Below, piece after piece: positions 1 through 9,500 of a DNA stretch of 64,000 nucleotides (positions are counted from its first letter, which is position 1; every line of letters begins with the position of its first letter). The stretch is from JANXQG01 sp963719885 (GTDB lineage: Bacteria > Planctomycetota > Planctomycetia > Pirellulales > Thermoguttaceae), in NCBI GenBank assembly GCA_963719885.1, contig CAVRDP010000018.1:465871-529870 (forward strand), in the 5' to 3' direction. A program made the translations under genes and the position numbers. The notes under the pieces are model-generated. The model searched no databases, was not told the DNA's origin, and was given only the letters and a program-made list of their open reading frames with translations.

Positions 1-2
1 AC

Positions 3-317
3 GGTTGCTTTACGGTCCGCATGGCGGCGGAGATCCTTCGCGCCATGAAGAAGGTGTCTGAACAAGCGGCCGCCTTGAGCGCGCCACTCTTGATCTTGCA
101 CGGCAGCCAGGATCGGATTTGCGGACCTGCCGGCAGCCTGGCGCTGTATAAAAAGGCGGGCTGCGCCGACAAGACATTTCATCTTTATGAAGGATTCTAT
201 CACGAAGTGCTCGATGAGCCCGAGCGCAACCGGGTGTTGGCCGACCTGACCACCTGGCTCGGCCGGCGTGTCCCCTCGGGCGACGTGCCGGCTTGCCGGA
301 AGCAGTTGGAGGCATAG
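3..317 (+). CDS. Alpha/beta hydrolase (monoacylglycerol lipase-like), C-terminal part
   Basis: The reading frame is open from the window edge, so the 5' part is missing. About 104 residues remain. They show the end of a serine-hydrolase fold: LLILHGSQDRI carries the usual catalytic Asp after a beta strand, and FYHEVLDEPERN carries the catalytic His, as in the Hydrolase_4 / monoglyceride lipase family. The nucleophile Ser lies outside the window. The protein probably cleaves acylglycerols or related esters in the cytoplasm. It ends only 13 bases before the sigma-factor start, so the two genes could be co-transcribed. The family call is fairly safe; the substrate is inferred. Confidence 0.75.
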   Translation, partial: GCFTVRMAAEILRAMKKVSEQAAALSAPLLILHGSQDRICGPAGSLALYKKAGCADKTFHLYEGFYHEVLDEPERNRVLADLTTWLGRRVPSGDVPACRKQLEA

Positions 318-330
318 AATTGTTGCGAGG

Positions 331-1104
331 ATGATCATGAATCAAGATGACATGCGGCTCAGCAGGATCGAAACGCTTTGGTCGGTGGTCCGGCAGGCGA
401 ACGAAGGCAGCTTGGAGAAGGCAAAGCATGCCCAGCAGACCTTGTTGGAGCGCTACGGAGGCGCGGTCCGCCGCTACCTGCTGGGGTCGCTTCGCAACGA
501 GGATGCGGCCGACGAGGTTTTCCAGGAATTCGCGCTGAAGCTCGTGAGCGGCGCTTTCCAAAAGGCCAATGCCAGCCATGGGCGGTTCCGCAGCTTTCTG
601 AAAACCACCCTTTTTCACCTGATCGTCGATTACCAGCGCCGCGGAAAACGCGATGCAACCCGGGCGTTGCTGGACGAGACGCCCGATCGCCCCTTCTGCG
701 AGGACCGGCTTGCCGAAGAGGATCGGGCCTGGACGCTGAGTTGGCGGGAAGAACTCCTGGCCAAGGGCTGGGCGGCCCTGGCCAAAATCGAGCAGTCCAC
801 GGGCACACCCTATTACACGGTGCTTCGTTTCCGCAGCGAGCATCCCGACCTCCGTTCGCAGGAAATCGCCGACCAGCTTAACGGAAAAGTCACCAAGAAA
901 CTCGGATCGAGCTCGGTCCGCGTCCTGATCCATCGGGCCAGGGAATTGCTGGCCGAACAGGTGTTGGACCTCGTGCTCGACTCGATCGATTCGGCCTCGC
1001 TGGAAGAATGCGAAGAGGAGTTGATCGACCTGAATTTGCTGGAATACTGCCGCTCGGCCTTGCAGCGTCGGCGTGGCGAGTCCAGCGAAGCCCCGCCGGT
1101 GTGA
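331..1104 (+). CDS. ECF-type RNA polymerase sigma factor
   Basis: 257 residues. Residues ~45-105 look like sigma region 2 (RYLLGSLRNEDAADEVFQEF then FRSFLKTTLFHLIVDYQRRG), the -10 binding part. Residues ~165-220 look like region 4 (LRSQEIADQLN...SSSVRVLIHRARELL), the -35 binding helix-turn-helix. There is no region 1 or 3, as in ECF factors. The ATG at 331 has GCGAGG just upstream; 337 is an alternative start. A Ser/Thr kinase gene follows after 55 bases, a pairing seen in planctomycetes where kinases are thought to signal to ECF factors. No anti-sigma gene is visible. The regulon is unknown. Confidence 0.85.
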   Translation: MIMNQDDMRLSRIETLWSVVRQANEGSLEKAKHAQQTLLERYGGAVRRYLLGSLRNEDAADEVFQEFALKLVSGAFQKANASHGRFRSFLKTTLFHLIVDYQRRGKRDATRALLDETPDRPFCEDRLAEEDRAWTLSWREELLAKGWAALAKIEQSTGTPYYTVLRFRSEHPDLRSQEIADQLNGKVTKKLGSSSVRVLIHRARELLAEQVLDLVLDSIDSASLEECEEELIDLNLLEYCRSALQRRRGESSEAPPV

Positions 1105-1159
1105 CAGGCAGCAGGGACGTGCCACCCTGCTGCTCAACCGACGAGCTACCCAGTAACGT

Positions 1160-3223
1160 ATGATGAACCAGAAGCGCGATCCTGAAAATTCGCAGCCGCC
1201 GACCATGCCGTTGAAAGGCCCGGCAGCGGGTGTTGCCGAATTATCGGGACTGCTTTCCTCGGCCCGCGACGAATCGCTGGCCACGCTCGGCGGCACGTCG
1301 CTTGCCCCCAGTTGCCCCGCCTCTCTAGCCACCGCCCTTTGCGACGTCAAACCCGTTTCCTTGGACGACCTCCGGCCGGGCTCGCGCATCGATGAGTTTG
1401 AAATCATCAGCCCGTTGGGCCGCGGGGCCTTCGGCGCCGTTTATCTTGCCCGCCAGATCTCCTTGGATCGCCAGGTCGCCCTAAAAGTCACGGCATGCGG
1501 GCACCATGCACCCATGGTCGAGGGCGAAGGTCGAAAGATGGCCCGGCTGGAGCACGAAAACATCGTGCAGGTCTTTTCAGAAACGGCCTTCGACAGCCGT
1601 ACGCGGCTGTTGTGCATGCAATACGTGTCTGGCCCGACCTTGCAAGCGGTGCTCGACGAGTTGGACGTGTATCTGCCCGCGGACAGGCACCGTGGCGGGC
1701 ACCATGTACCCATGGTCGTGGTCGGCGGGCAGAAACTGCTGGAGGCCATCGATCGGCTCGTCCAACGGCCGGCGGAATTCGATCCTGCGGCCATGCGAAA
1801 CCGCGAATTGCTGGCCGAGCTTGACTGGGTCGAGACCGTGTGCTGGATCGGAGCACGCCTGGCCGAAGCCTTGGATTACGCCCACAGCCACGGGGTCGTC
1901 CATCGCGACATCAAGCCGGGAAACATCATGCTCAACCAGTATGGCCGCCCCCTGCTGGTGGATTTCAACCTGGCATTTCAGCCGCTCGATGCGTCGGCCG
2001 GCGACGACCGCGTGGGCGGAACGCTGGCCTATATGGCCCCCGAGCATCTCGACGCCTTCCTGGCCCACGCCGGAGCGTCGCAGGAGACGATTGCCCAGGC
2101 CGCCGACATTTACTCGCTGGGAGTCGTATTGTACCAGGCCGCGAGCGGCTCGTTGCCCTTCACGCAGACGCCCGACGGCAGAAACAAGATGGAAGTCGTG
2201 CGAGCCCTGGCCGCTCAACGGCGCGAGCTTCCGCCGCCCTTGCCCGCGGAGCTTCCCCGCGCGTTGGACCAGGTGATTGCCCGCTGTTTGCATCCGGATC
2301 CGGCGCAGCGGTTCGGCTCGGCCCGCGAGTTGTCGGCCGCCTTGGAAGGCTGCCGGCACTATCATGCCGCCGAGAAGGCAATGCCCGACTTTGGCCGCAT
2401 GCGGGCAGCCGTGCTGCGGCGGCCGGCCGTCTGGCTGTTCGTTCTTGCCCTGATGCCGCACCTCGTGGCCTCGGGCATCAATATTGTTTACAACTACATT
2501 CGCATCATCCTTCACTGCGACGAAGTCCAGCCGGATGTTTTCTTCCGCCTCGTGGTCTGCTACGACGTGATCGCCTATAGTGTCGGCATCATCCTGGGCC
2601 TGAGAGTCGTTGTGCCGGTCGGCCGGGCATGGCCGTTGGTGCGCGGGCGGTTGCCGGGCAATCGGCAACAGATCGACGCGGCGCGGCGAATCGTCGTAAG
2701 TTGGCCGAAGTGGGCGGGAGGGATTGCCTGCCTGTGTTGGATGCCGGGCGGACTTGTCTTCCCCTTGGTTCTGACCATCGTCTCCGGCCGGCTGCCGCTG
2801 GACGCCTGGGTCCATCTGCTGATCTCGTTCGTGCTTTCGGGGCTGATTGCGGCGACGTATTCCATGTACTTCGTCGAGTGGATCACCCTCTGCGTGGCTT
2901 ACCCGGAGCTGTGGTGTGACCGGCAGGGATTTCGGGCCACGGCCGCCGCGGAGTTGCGTTCCGTGCCGTTTTATCTGCGCCTGTTGCAGGTCATGGCCGG
3001 CCTGATTCCCCTCATCGGCGCGCTCACCGGCGCGGTCGCGATGTTGTCGGCAGGGCCGCAGAATTCGGAAAATCAAGCGTTCACTGTCCTCGTCATCGGC
3101 CTGATTATCCTCGGAATGGCCGGATTTCCTCTGGCCATGTTCACGACGGGCCTGCTCTCCCAGGCCTGGGCCGCCCTTACCGGGTCGAACGAAATCTCAG
3201 CGCGGCCCCGCGGGCAGTTGTAA
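1160..3223 (+). CDS. Membrane-anchored Ser/Thr protein kinase
   Basis: 687 residues. The kinase domain spans about residues 78-395: Gly loop GRGAFGAVYLA, ATP lysine in VALKV, catalytic loop VVHRDIKPGNIML (near 247), then VDFNLAF where the usual DFG reads DFN (near 268), and GGTLAYMAPEHL. A long C-terminal part (from ~415) has about five or six hydrophobic segments, so the kinase should sit on the cytoplasmic face of the membrane. The DFN variant keeps the metal-binding Asp, and similar variants occur in planctomycete kinases. Two short insertions in the kinase domain (GHHAPMVEG and GGHHVPMVVVGG) are encoded by copies of the dispersed palindromic element. The neighbouring sigma factor is a possible partner. 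Confidence 0.88.
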   Translation: MMNQKRDPENSQPPTMPLKGPAAGVAELSGLLSSARDESLATLGGTSLAPSCPASLATALCDVKPVSLDDLRPGSRIDEFEIISPLGRGAFGAVYLARQISLDRQVALKVTACGHHAPMVEGEGRKMARLEHENIVQVFSETAFDSRTRLLCMQYVSGPTLQAVLDELDVYLPADRHRGGHHVPMVVVGGQKLLEAIDRLVQRPAEFDPAAMRNRELLAELDWVETVCWIGARLAEALDYAHSHGVVHRDIKPGNIMLNQYGRPLLVDFNLAFQPLDASAGDDRVGGTLAYMAPEHLDAFLAHAGASQETIAQAADIYSLGVVLYQAASGSLPFTQTPDGRNKMEVVRALAAQRRELPPPLPAELPRALDQVIARCLHPDPAQRFGSARELSAALEGCRHYHAAEKAMPDFGRMRAAVLRRPAVWLFVLALMPHLVASGINIVYNYIRIILHCDEVQPDVFFRLVVCYDVIAYSVGIILGLRVVVPVGRAWPLVRGRLPGNRQQIDAARRIVVSWPKWAGGIACLCWMPGGLVFPLVLTIVSGRLPLDAWVHLLISFVLSGLIAATYSMYFVEWITLCVAYPELWCDRQGFRATAAAELRSVPFYLRLLQVMAGLIPLIGALTGAVAMLSAGPQNSENQAFTVLVIGLIILGMAGFPLAMFTTGLLSQAWAALTGSNEISARPRGQL
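1499..1520 (+). repeat. Dispersed palindromic element, copy 1 (inside the kinase gene)
   Basis: Variant of GGCACCATGTACCCATGGTC with C for T in the centre. Inverted arms ACCATG and CATGGT flank a 4-base loop. It lies between the ATP lysine and helix C of the kinase and is translated in frame. Confidence 0.7.
1697..1718 (+). repeat. Dispersed palindromic element, copy 2 (inside the kinase gene)
   Basis: Matches GGCACCATGTACCCATGGTC exactly and is followed by the tail GTGGTCGGCGGG that also follows other copies. CGTGG occurs on both sides, which could be a short target duplication. It is translated as GGHHVPMVVVGG in the kinase. Confidence 0.75.
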
Positions 3224-3359
3224 GAAACACGTGATCGTTCGAAATTCTCGCAAAGCGCGTAACGCTTCACGATTCGCCCGTAAGAGATGGTGACGGACGA
3301 GCCAGGGTGGCTCGCCGATCGAGTTGAAAGAAAACCATCTCTCTGAAAGGATCTGAATC

Positions 3360-3944
3360 ATGAAGTTTTCATGGAAAACGTTGTTTGCAGCGATTGGCGC
3401 GTTGGGATTGCTGGCAGCCGTAACCGTCCAAGACGCGTCGGCAGCCGGCCATGGCCACTCGGGAGCAGGACACCATTCGATGTCGGGCCACTCGGGCAGG
3501 TCGAATCATTATGACAGGGGTCGTTTCGACGGCCGTTATCGTGATTTCCGCCGGTCATGGTATGGCGGTCGCTACGGCAGGTATGGCTATGGCTACTATC
3601 CGAGCTACGGCTACTATCCGAGCTACGGCTTGTCGTCGTACCCGTACTGCCCGAGTTGCTACGAGTCATGCTGCGCGAGCTGCTATCCGAGCAACCCTTG
3701 CCGGGAATGCATCGCCAGTTACCCGTGCTACCCGTCCTGCAGCGAGCCCTCGTACGGCTTTGACGCTTACGGCAGCGGCGGCTGGGATATCTACGGCAGG
3801 CCGTACGGGCATTATCGCGATCGCGATGGCCGTCCCGGCGACAAGGGTGGCGAGCACCGGCTTGGCTCCTTGACCGGTCACGGGAGTTCGAGCGGAATGT
3901 CGTCGCACGTCGCCTCGAGCGGCTCGCACGGTTCCCGCCGATGA
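3360..3944 (+). CDS. Small exported Gly/Tyr/His/Cys-rich protein
   Basis: 194 residues. Residues 1-29 form a clear signal peptide (MKFSWK, hydrophobic core, cleavage near ASAAG). The mature part begins His/Gly-rich (GHGHSGAGHHSMSGHSG), then has Arg/Tyr/Gly tracts with repeated YYPSYG units, then a Cys cluster (YCPSCYESCCASC, NPCRECIASYPCYPSC), and ends Gly/Ser/His-rich. No family is recognised. The composition suggests a metal-binding or disulfide cross-linked surface or periplasmic protein; this is inference. GAAAGGA lies upstream of the ATG, and a strong terminator follows at 4011, so it is probably a single transcript. Confidence 0.75.
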   Translation: MKFSWKTLFAAIGALGLLAAVTVQDASAAGHGHSGAGHHSMSGHSGRSNHYDRGRFDGRYRDFRRSWYGGRYGRYGYGYYPSYGYYPSYGLSSYPYCPSCYESCCASCYPSNPCRECIASYPCYPSCSEPSYGFDAYGSGGWDIYGRPYGHYRDRDGRPGDKGGEHRLGSLTGHGSSSGMSSHVASSGSHGSRR

Positions 3945-4010
3945 TCGGCGTCAAGACGCTCAAAACTCGCTGATTCGACCGCTCTGACCTCAAGACGGCC
4001 GAATCCAGCC

Positions 4011-4038
4011 GGCCCTCGTTCGCGAGGGCCATTTTTTT
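4011..4038 (+). terminator. Rho-independent terminator after the exported protein
   Basis: A perfect 8-bp stem GGCCCTCG/CGAGGGCC with a TTCG loop is followed by ATTTTTTT. It ends the transcript of the small exported protein gene. Confidence 0.9.
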
Positions 4039-4173
4039 GCGCCTAAGGTCGGACGCGCTACGGGCGCGGGCAGAGGAACAGTTAGCGGCATCAGAACTTT
4101 GGCTTTGCCCGCTCGCCAGCTTTCGACTCGTCGCATGCCGGTGTAGAAGGGCGCTCATAAGGTCAAACGGCTC

Positions 4174-4203
4174 AACGTCGGCCGCTAATGCCGACGTTTT
4201 TTT
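4174..4203 (+). terminator. Second hairpin terminator
   Basis: A 9-bp stem AACGTCGGC/GCCGACGTT with a 7-base loop runs into a T tract. About 140 bases downstream of the first terminator, with no gene between them; it may be a backup terminator or the end of an unrecognised small RNA. Confidence 0.7.
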
Positions 4204-4341
4204 GCGCCTGGGGGTCACGGAGCTATCGCTGGAGCTATTTTCTCCAAATCTTGCAAGTTAGGCTCTCTTTCCTTCATGCGCCGACTCCCCGGTAAAGGTT
4301 GAACACTTGACGCGGGACGGAAATTCCGCGATAATTCCAGC

Positions 4342-4599
4342 ATGCAAATTCCAGGGCACGTTGAAAACGGTGTGGTGGTACTCGACGGCGGGGCGACCCT
4401 CGCCGAGGGCACAAGGGTTGTCGTTTCCCAGCTTTCGCGCGTTGGCCAAGGACCCCAGCCAGAAAAGAAATCGGTCGAATTGCCACTGGTGTCCAGCGGT
4501 AAACCGGGCAGCATTCACTTGACGAATGAACGAATCCACGAGATTCTCGACGAGGAGGATGTTGCCACGATGAAGCGGACTTGGGATGTACCTTCCTGA
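4342..4599 (+). CDS. VapB-like antitoxin
   Basis: 85 residues. The N-terminus GHVENGVVVLDGG..LAEGTRV resembles small DUF104/AF2212-type antitoxin beta modules that bind DNA and autoregulate. The C-terminus (GSIHLTNERIHEILDEED) resembles the toxin-binding tail of VapB partners. The gene overlaps the start of a PIN-toxin frame by 14 bases, typical of a vapBC operon. It should neutralise the toxin and repress its own promoter. The downstream toxin frame is broken here, so the antitoxin may be orphaned. Confidence 0.6.
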   Translation: MQIPGHVENGVVVLDGGATLAEGTRVVVSQLSRVGQGPQPEKKSVELPLVSSGKPGSIHLTNERIHEILDEEDVATMKRTWDVPS

Positions 4600-5012
4600 T
4601 ATTAACGTCTGGTTGGCGCTGGCTTTTCTCGCGCAGCGTGCATCACCGAGCGGCGCATGCGTGGTTCGATGGGTTGCCGGAGAATTGTCGCTGCTTCTTC
4701 TGCCGTTTCACCCAACACGGCTTCTTACGACTGGCAAATAATCCCAGGGCGTTTCCCCAGATCGCGGTAACTCAGGTGGAGGCATGGAAGCTTTACGATA
4801 CCTTTGTCTCCAACCCGCGCATCCAGGTTGCCTTCAAGCCACCGATGCTGGAAACCCTTTGGCGACAGTTCACTCAACTGCCGCAGTTCTCGCCGCAGCG
4901 TTGGAGCGACGCCTACCTGGCGGCGTTCGCCCAAGCCGCCGACTTTGAGGTCGTCACGTTCGACAAGGGATTCGCTCAGTATACGGATCTGCGTCACACG
5001 ATTCTGTCCTGA
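4586..5012 (+). pseudogene. VapC-like PIN-domain toxin, frameshifted
   Basis: The ATG at 4586 begins MYLPDINVWLALAF, the usual PIN start with its first metal-binding Asp. The continuation HHRAAHAWFDGLPENCRCFF...FLRLANNPRAF...WSDAYLAAFAQAADFEVVTFDKGF lies in another frame. Removing one T from the TTTT run near 4628 would restore a single ~141-residue protein. PIN toxins are Mg-dependent ribonucleases acting on tRNA or rRNA. The shift could be a real inactivation or a sequencing indel; the rest of the domain, with its late acidic residues, is well kept, which favours a recent event or an error. Confidence 0.65.
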
Positions 5013-5186
5013 CACGTTTGCAGATCGTCACGACATCCCTCGCTGGCTCCCGAGATTTCGGCATTTCCAGCCCCTCCGGTCCGGTACACGTTGTAAACCG
5101 GGCACCACGGCGGAGCGTGGTGAGCACGTGCTAGTTCCGCCCGTGCGGCCGAAACGACAGGTTGAAAACCTATCCTACCGCCGGCC

Positions 5187-5333
5187 CAGCCGGTCCAATA
5201 GGACCACTCGTCCGCTGGTCCAAAAAGACAGCCTGGAAGACACTTTCTGCCATGGATTTGACCTTCCCGGACGGACCAACGCACTCCTTGGACCACAAGA
5301 CGCAGAAAGATGAAGGATGAGGGCGGAAGGATG
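5187..5333 (+). repeat. Island-flanking repeat, copy A
   Basis: About 147 bases that align in direct orientation with 19109-19250. Shared stretches include GGTCCAAAAAG, CTGGAAGACACTTTCTGCCA and GGACCAA, with scattered differences. No gene is recognised in it. The two copies bracket the CRISPR-Cas island about 13.9 kb apart. Confidence 0.7.
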
Positions 5334-5549
5334 ACGTGCCGGTTCTCGTGCCGCACATTTCCCCCGAATAGAGGGGGATTTTCTTGCTTTTTTCTGCGCG
5401 CTTTCCGCTGAATTCCCGGAAAATGCAAATCGTTACAAACAAACGCCTTGCGGAATAATCGTGAGCCGCGTTCGCCTGTACGACTGTGTCAAGTTGCCTG
5501 CTCCTGCGTACTTATTCGTAAAGGGAAATCGTGCGCGGGAAGCAAGGAG

Positions 5550-5666
5550 CAGAGTACGCAGTACGGAGTGCAGAGTACACAGTACCGAACGCAGAGTACA
5601 CAGTACCGAACGCAGAGTACACAGTACCGAACGCAGAGTACACAGTACCGAGCGCAGAGTACAAAG
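5550..5666. repeat. Tandem 21-bp repeat array
   Basis: Four near-identical 21-base units (CAGAGTACACAGTACCGAAC plus one base) occupy 5571-5654, with a diverged unit before and a partial unit after. The unit is open in one frame, but there is no start or neighbouring coding context, so it is taken as noncoding. With copy A of the flanking repeat it fills the 720-base gap between the toxin remnant and the HTH gene; nothing else is seen there. Confidence 0.8.
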
Positions 5667-5734
5667 AATAACTATGGCTAAGTACGCTATATTATTAATG
5701 TCGGTGGACATATAACGACCGAAGGAGATTGACC

Positions 5735-6517
5735 ATGCCATGCCCCGAGGAAAGACCGGTTTCCGCCACGCGGCGGCGGAAGGAGGCCCTGCTCACGCAG
5801 GTCTGCACGCTGGCGCTGGCCGGCCAAAGCTGCCGGCAGATCACCGCCACGTGCGGGCTGCCCAAGTCGACCGTCCATCGCTGGCTGGAATTGCTCCGCG
5901 AGGACTGCCCGACGAGAATTGCCAACAGCGCCAAGATAATCGCCGAGGCGGTGGCCGGCTACGAGGCGCTGTACCACAAGGCGCTGGAAAGCTTCAGCCG
6001 CTCGCAGGCGGACAAGGTGACGGAGCGCATCGTGGAGACCAAGACAGCCCGCGGTCCGAAAAAGAAAAGGACCGTCGTCACGGTGAACCAGGCGGGCAAG
6101 CCGGCCCTTCTGGACGCGGCCCGCCGCGCCTTGGACGGGATCGCCAAGATTGCGGTCCGTGTTGCGCCGCGAGGGGGGAAGGAAGGGGAGAAGGGGCGAG
6201 GTACACCGCCACGCGCTGCGAGACCTGGATCGCCAACTGGTGTGCTCAACGCCTTTCGGCATCAACGGAAGGAACACCGTCCATGCGATACGTCCAGAAT
6301 GTTCGCCAGTGGTGCTCAACGCCTTTCGGCATCAACGGAAGGAACACCCGTCCGCTCCCGTTGCAGAAATACCGGCTTGTCGGTGCTCAACGCCTTTCGG
6401 CATCAACGGAAGGAACACACCGGCTGCCAGGCCGTTAGTCCCGGCTGCGCAAAAGTGCTCAACGCCTTTCGGCATCAACGGAAGGAACACCGGGTGACCT
6501 TGATTGGCTGGTCGTAG
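5735..6517 (+). CDS. HTH-domain protein, 3' end replaced by the CRISPR array
   Basis: The ATG at 5735 follows GAAGGAGA. Residues ~15-65 form a helix-turn-helix (SCRQITATCGLPKSTVHRW), followed by YEALYHKALESFSRSQADK. The same order of blocks (HTH, then YESLYHRAVREWNRSQSD) occurs in the intact protein at 61582-62652, so the two are paralogues. Genuine coding stops near 6241, where the frame enters the first CRISPR repeat and then translates repeats until a chance stop at 6515-6517. About 165 residues are native. The C-terminal part present in the paralogue is missing. It is probably a DNA-binding protein; function unknown. It is transcribed towards the array. Confidence 0.65.
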   Translation: MPCPEERPVSATRRRKEALLTQVCTLALAGQSCRQITATCGLPKSTVHRWLELLREDCPTRIANSAKIIAEAVAGYEALYHKALESFSRSQADKVTERIVETKTARGPKKKRTVVTVNQAGKPALLDAARRALDGIAKIAVRVAPRGGKEGEKGRGTPPRAARPGSPTGVLNAFRHQRKEHRPCDTSRMFASGAQRLSASTEGTPVRSRCRNTGLSVLNAFRHQRKEHTGCQAVSPGCAKVLNAFRHQRKEHRVTLIGWS

Positions 6518-9500
6518 TCGCCTTGTGCTCAACGCCTTTCGGCATCAACGGAAGGAACACCGCAATATCGCGGGCCAGGTTCATCATTCGCTCAAGTGCT
6601 CAACGCCTTTCGGCATCAACGGAAGGAACACGAGGCGACGCTCATCAACCTCAAGGAGCAATATGGGTGCTCAACGCCTTTCGGCATCAACGGAAGGAAC
6701 ACAGGAGATCGAATCCATGCACCGCTTTTTGCCGCTGTGCTCAACGCCTTTCGGCATCAACGGAAGGAACACAAACACGCATGGCCACCGCCGACGTTGC
6801 AAGATTGGTGCTCAACGCCTTTCGGCATCAACGGAAGGAACACCCCCCGGCGCAAGCGCGAACCCCGCCGGCCTGATTGTGCTCAACGCCTTTCGGCATC
6901 AACGGAAGGAACACCGGCAACTCTTTCGCCCGATCCTCCAGCGCTTGCAGTGCTCAACGCCTTTCGGCATCAACGGAAGGAACACGGCAGGTGACGAGGA
7001 TCTTGTCAACGCAGGTCTTTTGTGCTCAACGCCTTTCGGCATCAACGGAAGGAACACATCATCGACGGCACCGACCAGTTCGAGGCTTACGTGTGCTCAA
7101 CGCCTTTCGGCATCAACGGAAGGAACACCCGGAGGTCGTGGATGCCGCTCCGGTCGCGGTAATGTGCTCAACGCCTTTCGGCATCAACGGAAGGAACACG
7201 ACCAAAGCACAAACAGAGGCATCAGGGGCGCAATCCTGTGCTCAACGCCTTTCGGCATCAACGGAAGGAACACACCGATTTGCTGATTGCTTTTGGCGTC
7301 GTATTCTGGTGCTCAACGCCTTTCGGCATCAACGGAAGGAACACAGACCGCGCCGTGACCGATTTGCTGATTGCTTTTGGGTGCTCAACGCCTTTCGGCA
7401 TCAACGGAAGGAACACGACACCACCGGGCGTATTGGTCGTGGCAACAAGGTTGTGCTCAACGCCTTTCGGCATCAACGGAAGGAACACCCTTTAGTAATA
7501 AGCAGGGAGGTAAAAGCTGAATGTGCTCAACGCCTTTCGGCATCAACGGAAGGAACACCCGCTGCCGCCCGAGAGCGAGTAGAACTTGGCCGTGGGTGCT
7601 CAACGCCTTTCGGCATCAACGGAAGGAACACGTCGGCTCCCCAGGGCCAGATCGGGTCTTCGGGTTTGGGTGCTCAACGCCTTTCGGCATCAACGGAAGG
7701 AACACGGGCAGCACGGGCGTGTGCTGCTTGATCCAGGTTAGTGCTCAACGCCTTTCGGCATCAACGGAAGGAACACTCCCTGGGCCTTCGACAAGCCGCG
7801 TCCCGGCAAGGTGCTCAACGCCTTTCGGCATCAACGGAAGGAACACAAGGGCTTGCGTGTACGACTGCCCCCCTATGGTGAAGTGCTCAACGCCTTTCGG
7901 CATCAACGGAAGGAACACAGAAACAAAAACTATACTGAATAGTGGTATTGATGAAATGTGCTCAACGCCTTTCGGCATCAACGGAAGGAACACCCCGTGT
8001 CGCACAGCACCCGCTTCAGCTTGAATTGTGCTCAACGCCTTTCGGCATCAACGGAAGGAACACAGTCATGCTCGGGGAGTGCGGTGGCCAGGTCGTATTG
8101 TGCTCAACGCCTTTCGGCATCAACGGAAGGAACACCACTCGCTTTCCTCGATAGCCAGCCAGCCAAGCATGTGCTCAACGCCTTTCGGCATCAACGGAAG
8201 GAACACGATCATGGCTTGATCTCCTTGCTAGCCTTTTCCTTGTGTGCTCAACGCCTTTCGGCATCAACGGAAGGAACACTGGCTTGTTCGTTGATCAGCC
8301 AGGCGCAGTCCGCGGGTGCTCAACGCCTTTCGGCATCAACGGAAGGAACACCGCACCGCCGCGCACGAAATGGCCCTGCGCTATCTGTGCTCAACGCCTT
8401 TCGGCATCAACGGAAGGAACACAGAGGGTCGAGCGTGGGACCTTCGCCCCTTTGGACAGTGCTCAACGCCTTTCGGCATCAACGGAAGGAACACCGGTAC
8501 GAACGGCACAAACTTCTTCGAGATTCTCAAGTGCTCAACGCCTTTCGGCATCAACGGAAGGAACACCGCTGCCGGCGAGAATTTCTGCGGCTGTCCAAGT
8601 GTGCTCAACGCCTTTCGGCATCAACGGAAGGAACACTATTTAGGTATCATCCGTTGTGTCGAATCCGATTGTGTGCTCAACGCCTTTCGGCATCAACGGA
8701 AGGAACACTATAACTCGCGGACCCGGCTTTCTAGCGGCAAATGTGCTCAACGCCTTTCGGCATCAACGGAAGGAACACCGGCCTCGACCGCCACCACGAT
8801 CTTGGCGTCCTGCGGTGCTCAACGCCTTTCGGCATCAACGGAAGGAACACGCCCGAGGACTGCGAAGAGGTCGCGGGCTTCCTGGAGTGCTCAACGCCTT
8901 TCGGCATCAACGGAAGGAACACCGCGGGAATCCGCTTCGAGCGGACTGCCGATTACCGGTGCTCAACGCCTTTCGGCATCAACGGAAGGAACACCCACGC
9001 GGAGTCCTGCATGTTCCAGGATGGTTTCGTGCTCAACGCCTTTCGGCATCAACGGAAGGAACACAGGGAGCAACCACATGAGCGAAACGCCCAACGCCGG
9101 TGCTCAACGCCTTTCGGCATCAACGGAAGGAACACGGCACGGAAGTTGAGGCCGTGCCCGAGAGGTTCAGGTGCTCAACGCCTTTCGGCATCAACGGAAG
9201 GAACACGAAGTGCTTTCGCGCGTCCTCAATGCGGGTCTCTGCGTGCTCAACGCCTTTCGGCATCAACGGAAGGAACACGTCCTCGATCTGCTCGCGGTAC
9301 ACGGCGCTCATGTGCGTGCTCAACGCCTTTCGGCATCAACGGAAGGAACACCCTGACCACCGCCCAGGCCAACGCCAAAGTCAAGAGGTGCTCAACGCCT
9401 TTCGGCATCAACGGAAGGAACACGATTCCACCGCGACGACCTGGCGGGCCGCATTCTGGTGCTCAACGCCTTTCGGCATCAACGGAAGGAACACGGCCGC

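Noticed and set aside
1961..1969. DFN in place of DFG as a sign of a dead kinase
   Set aside because: The metal-binding Asp, the HRD loop and the ATP Lys are all kept, and the variant is known in planctomycete kinases.
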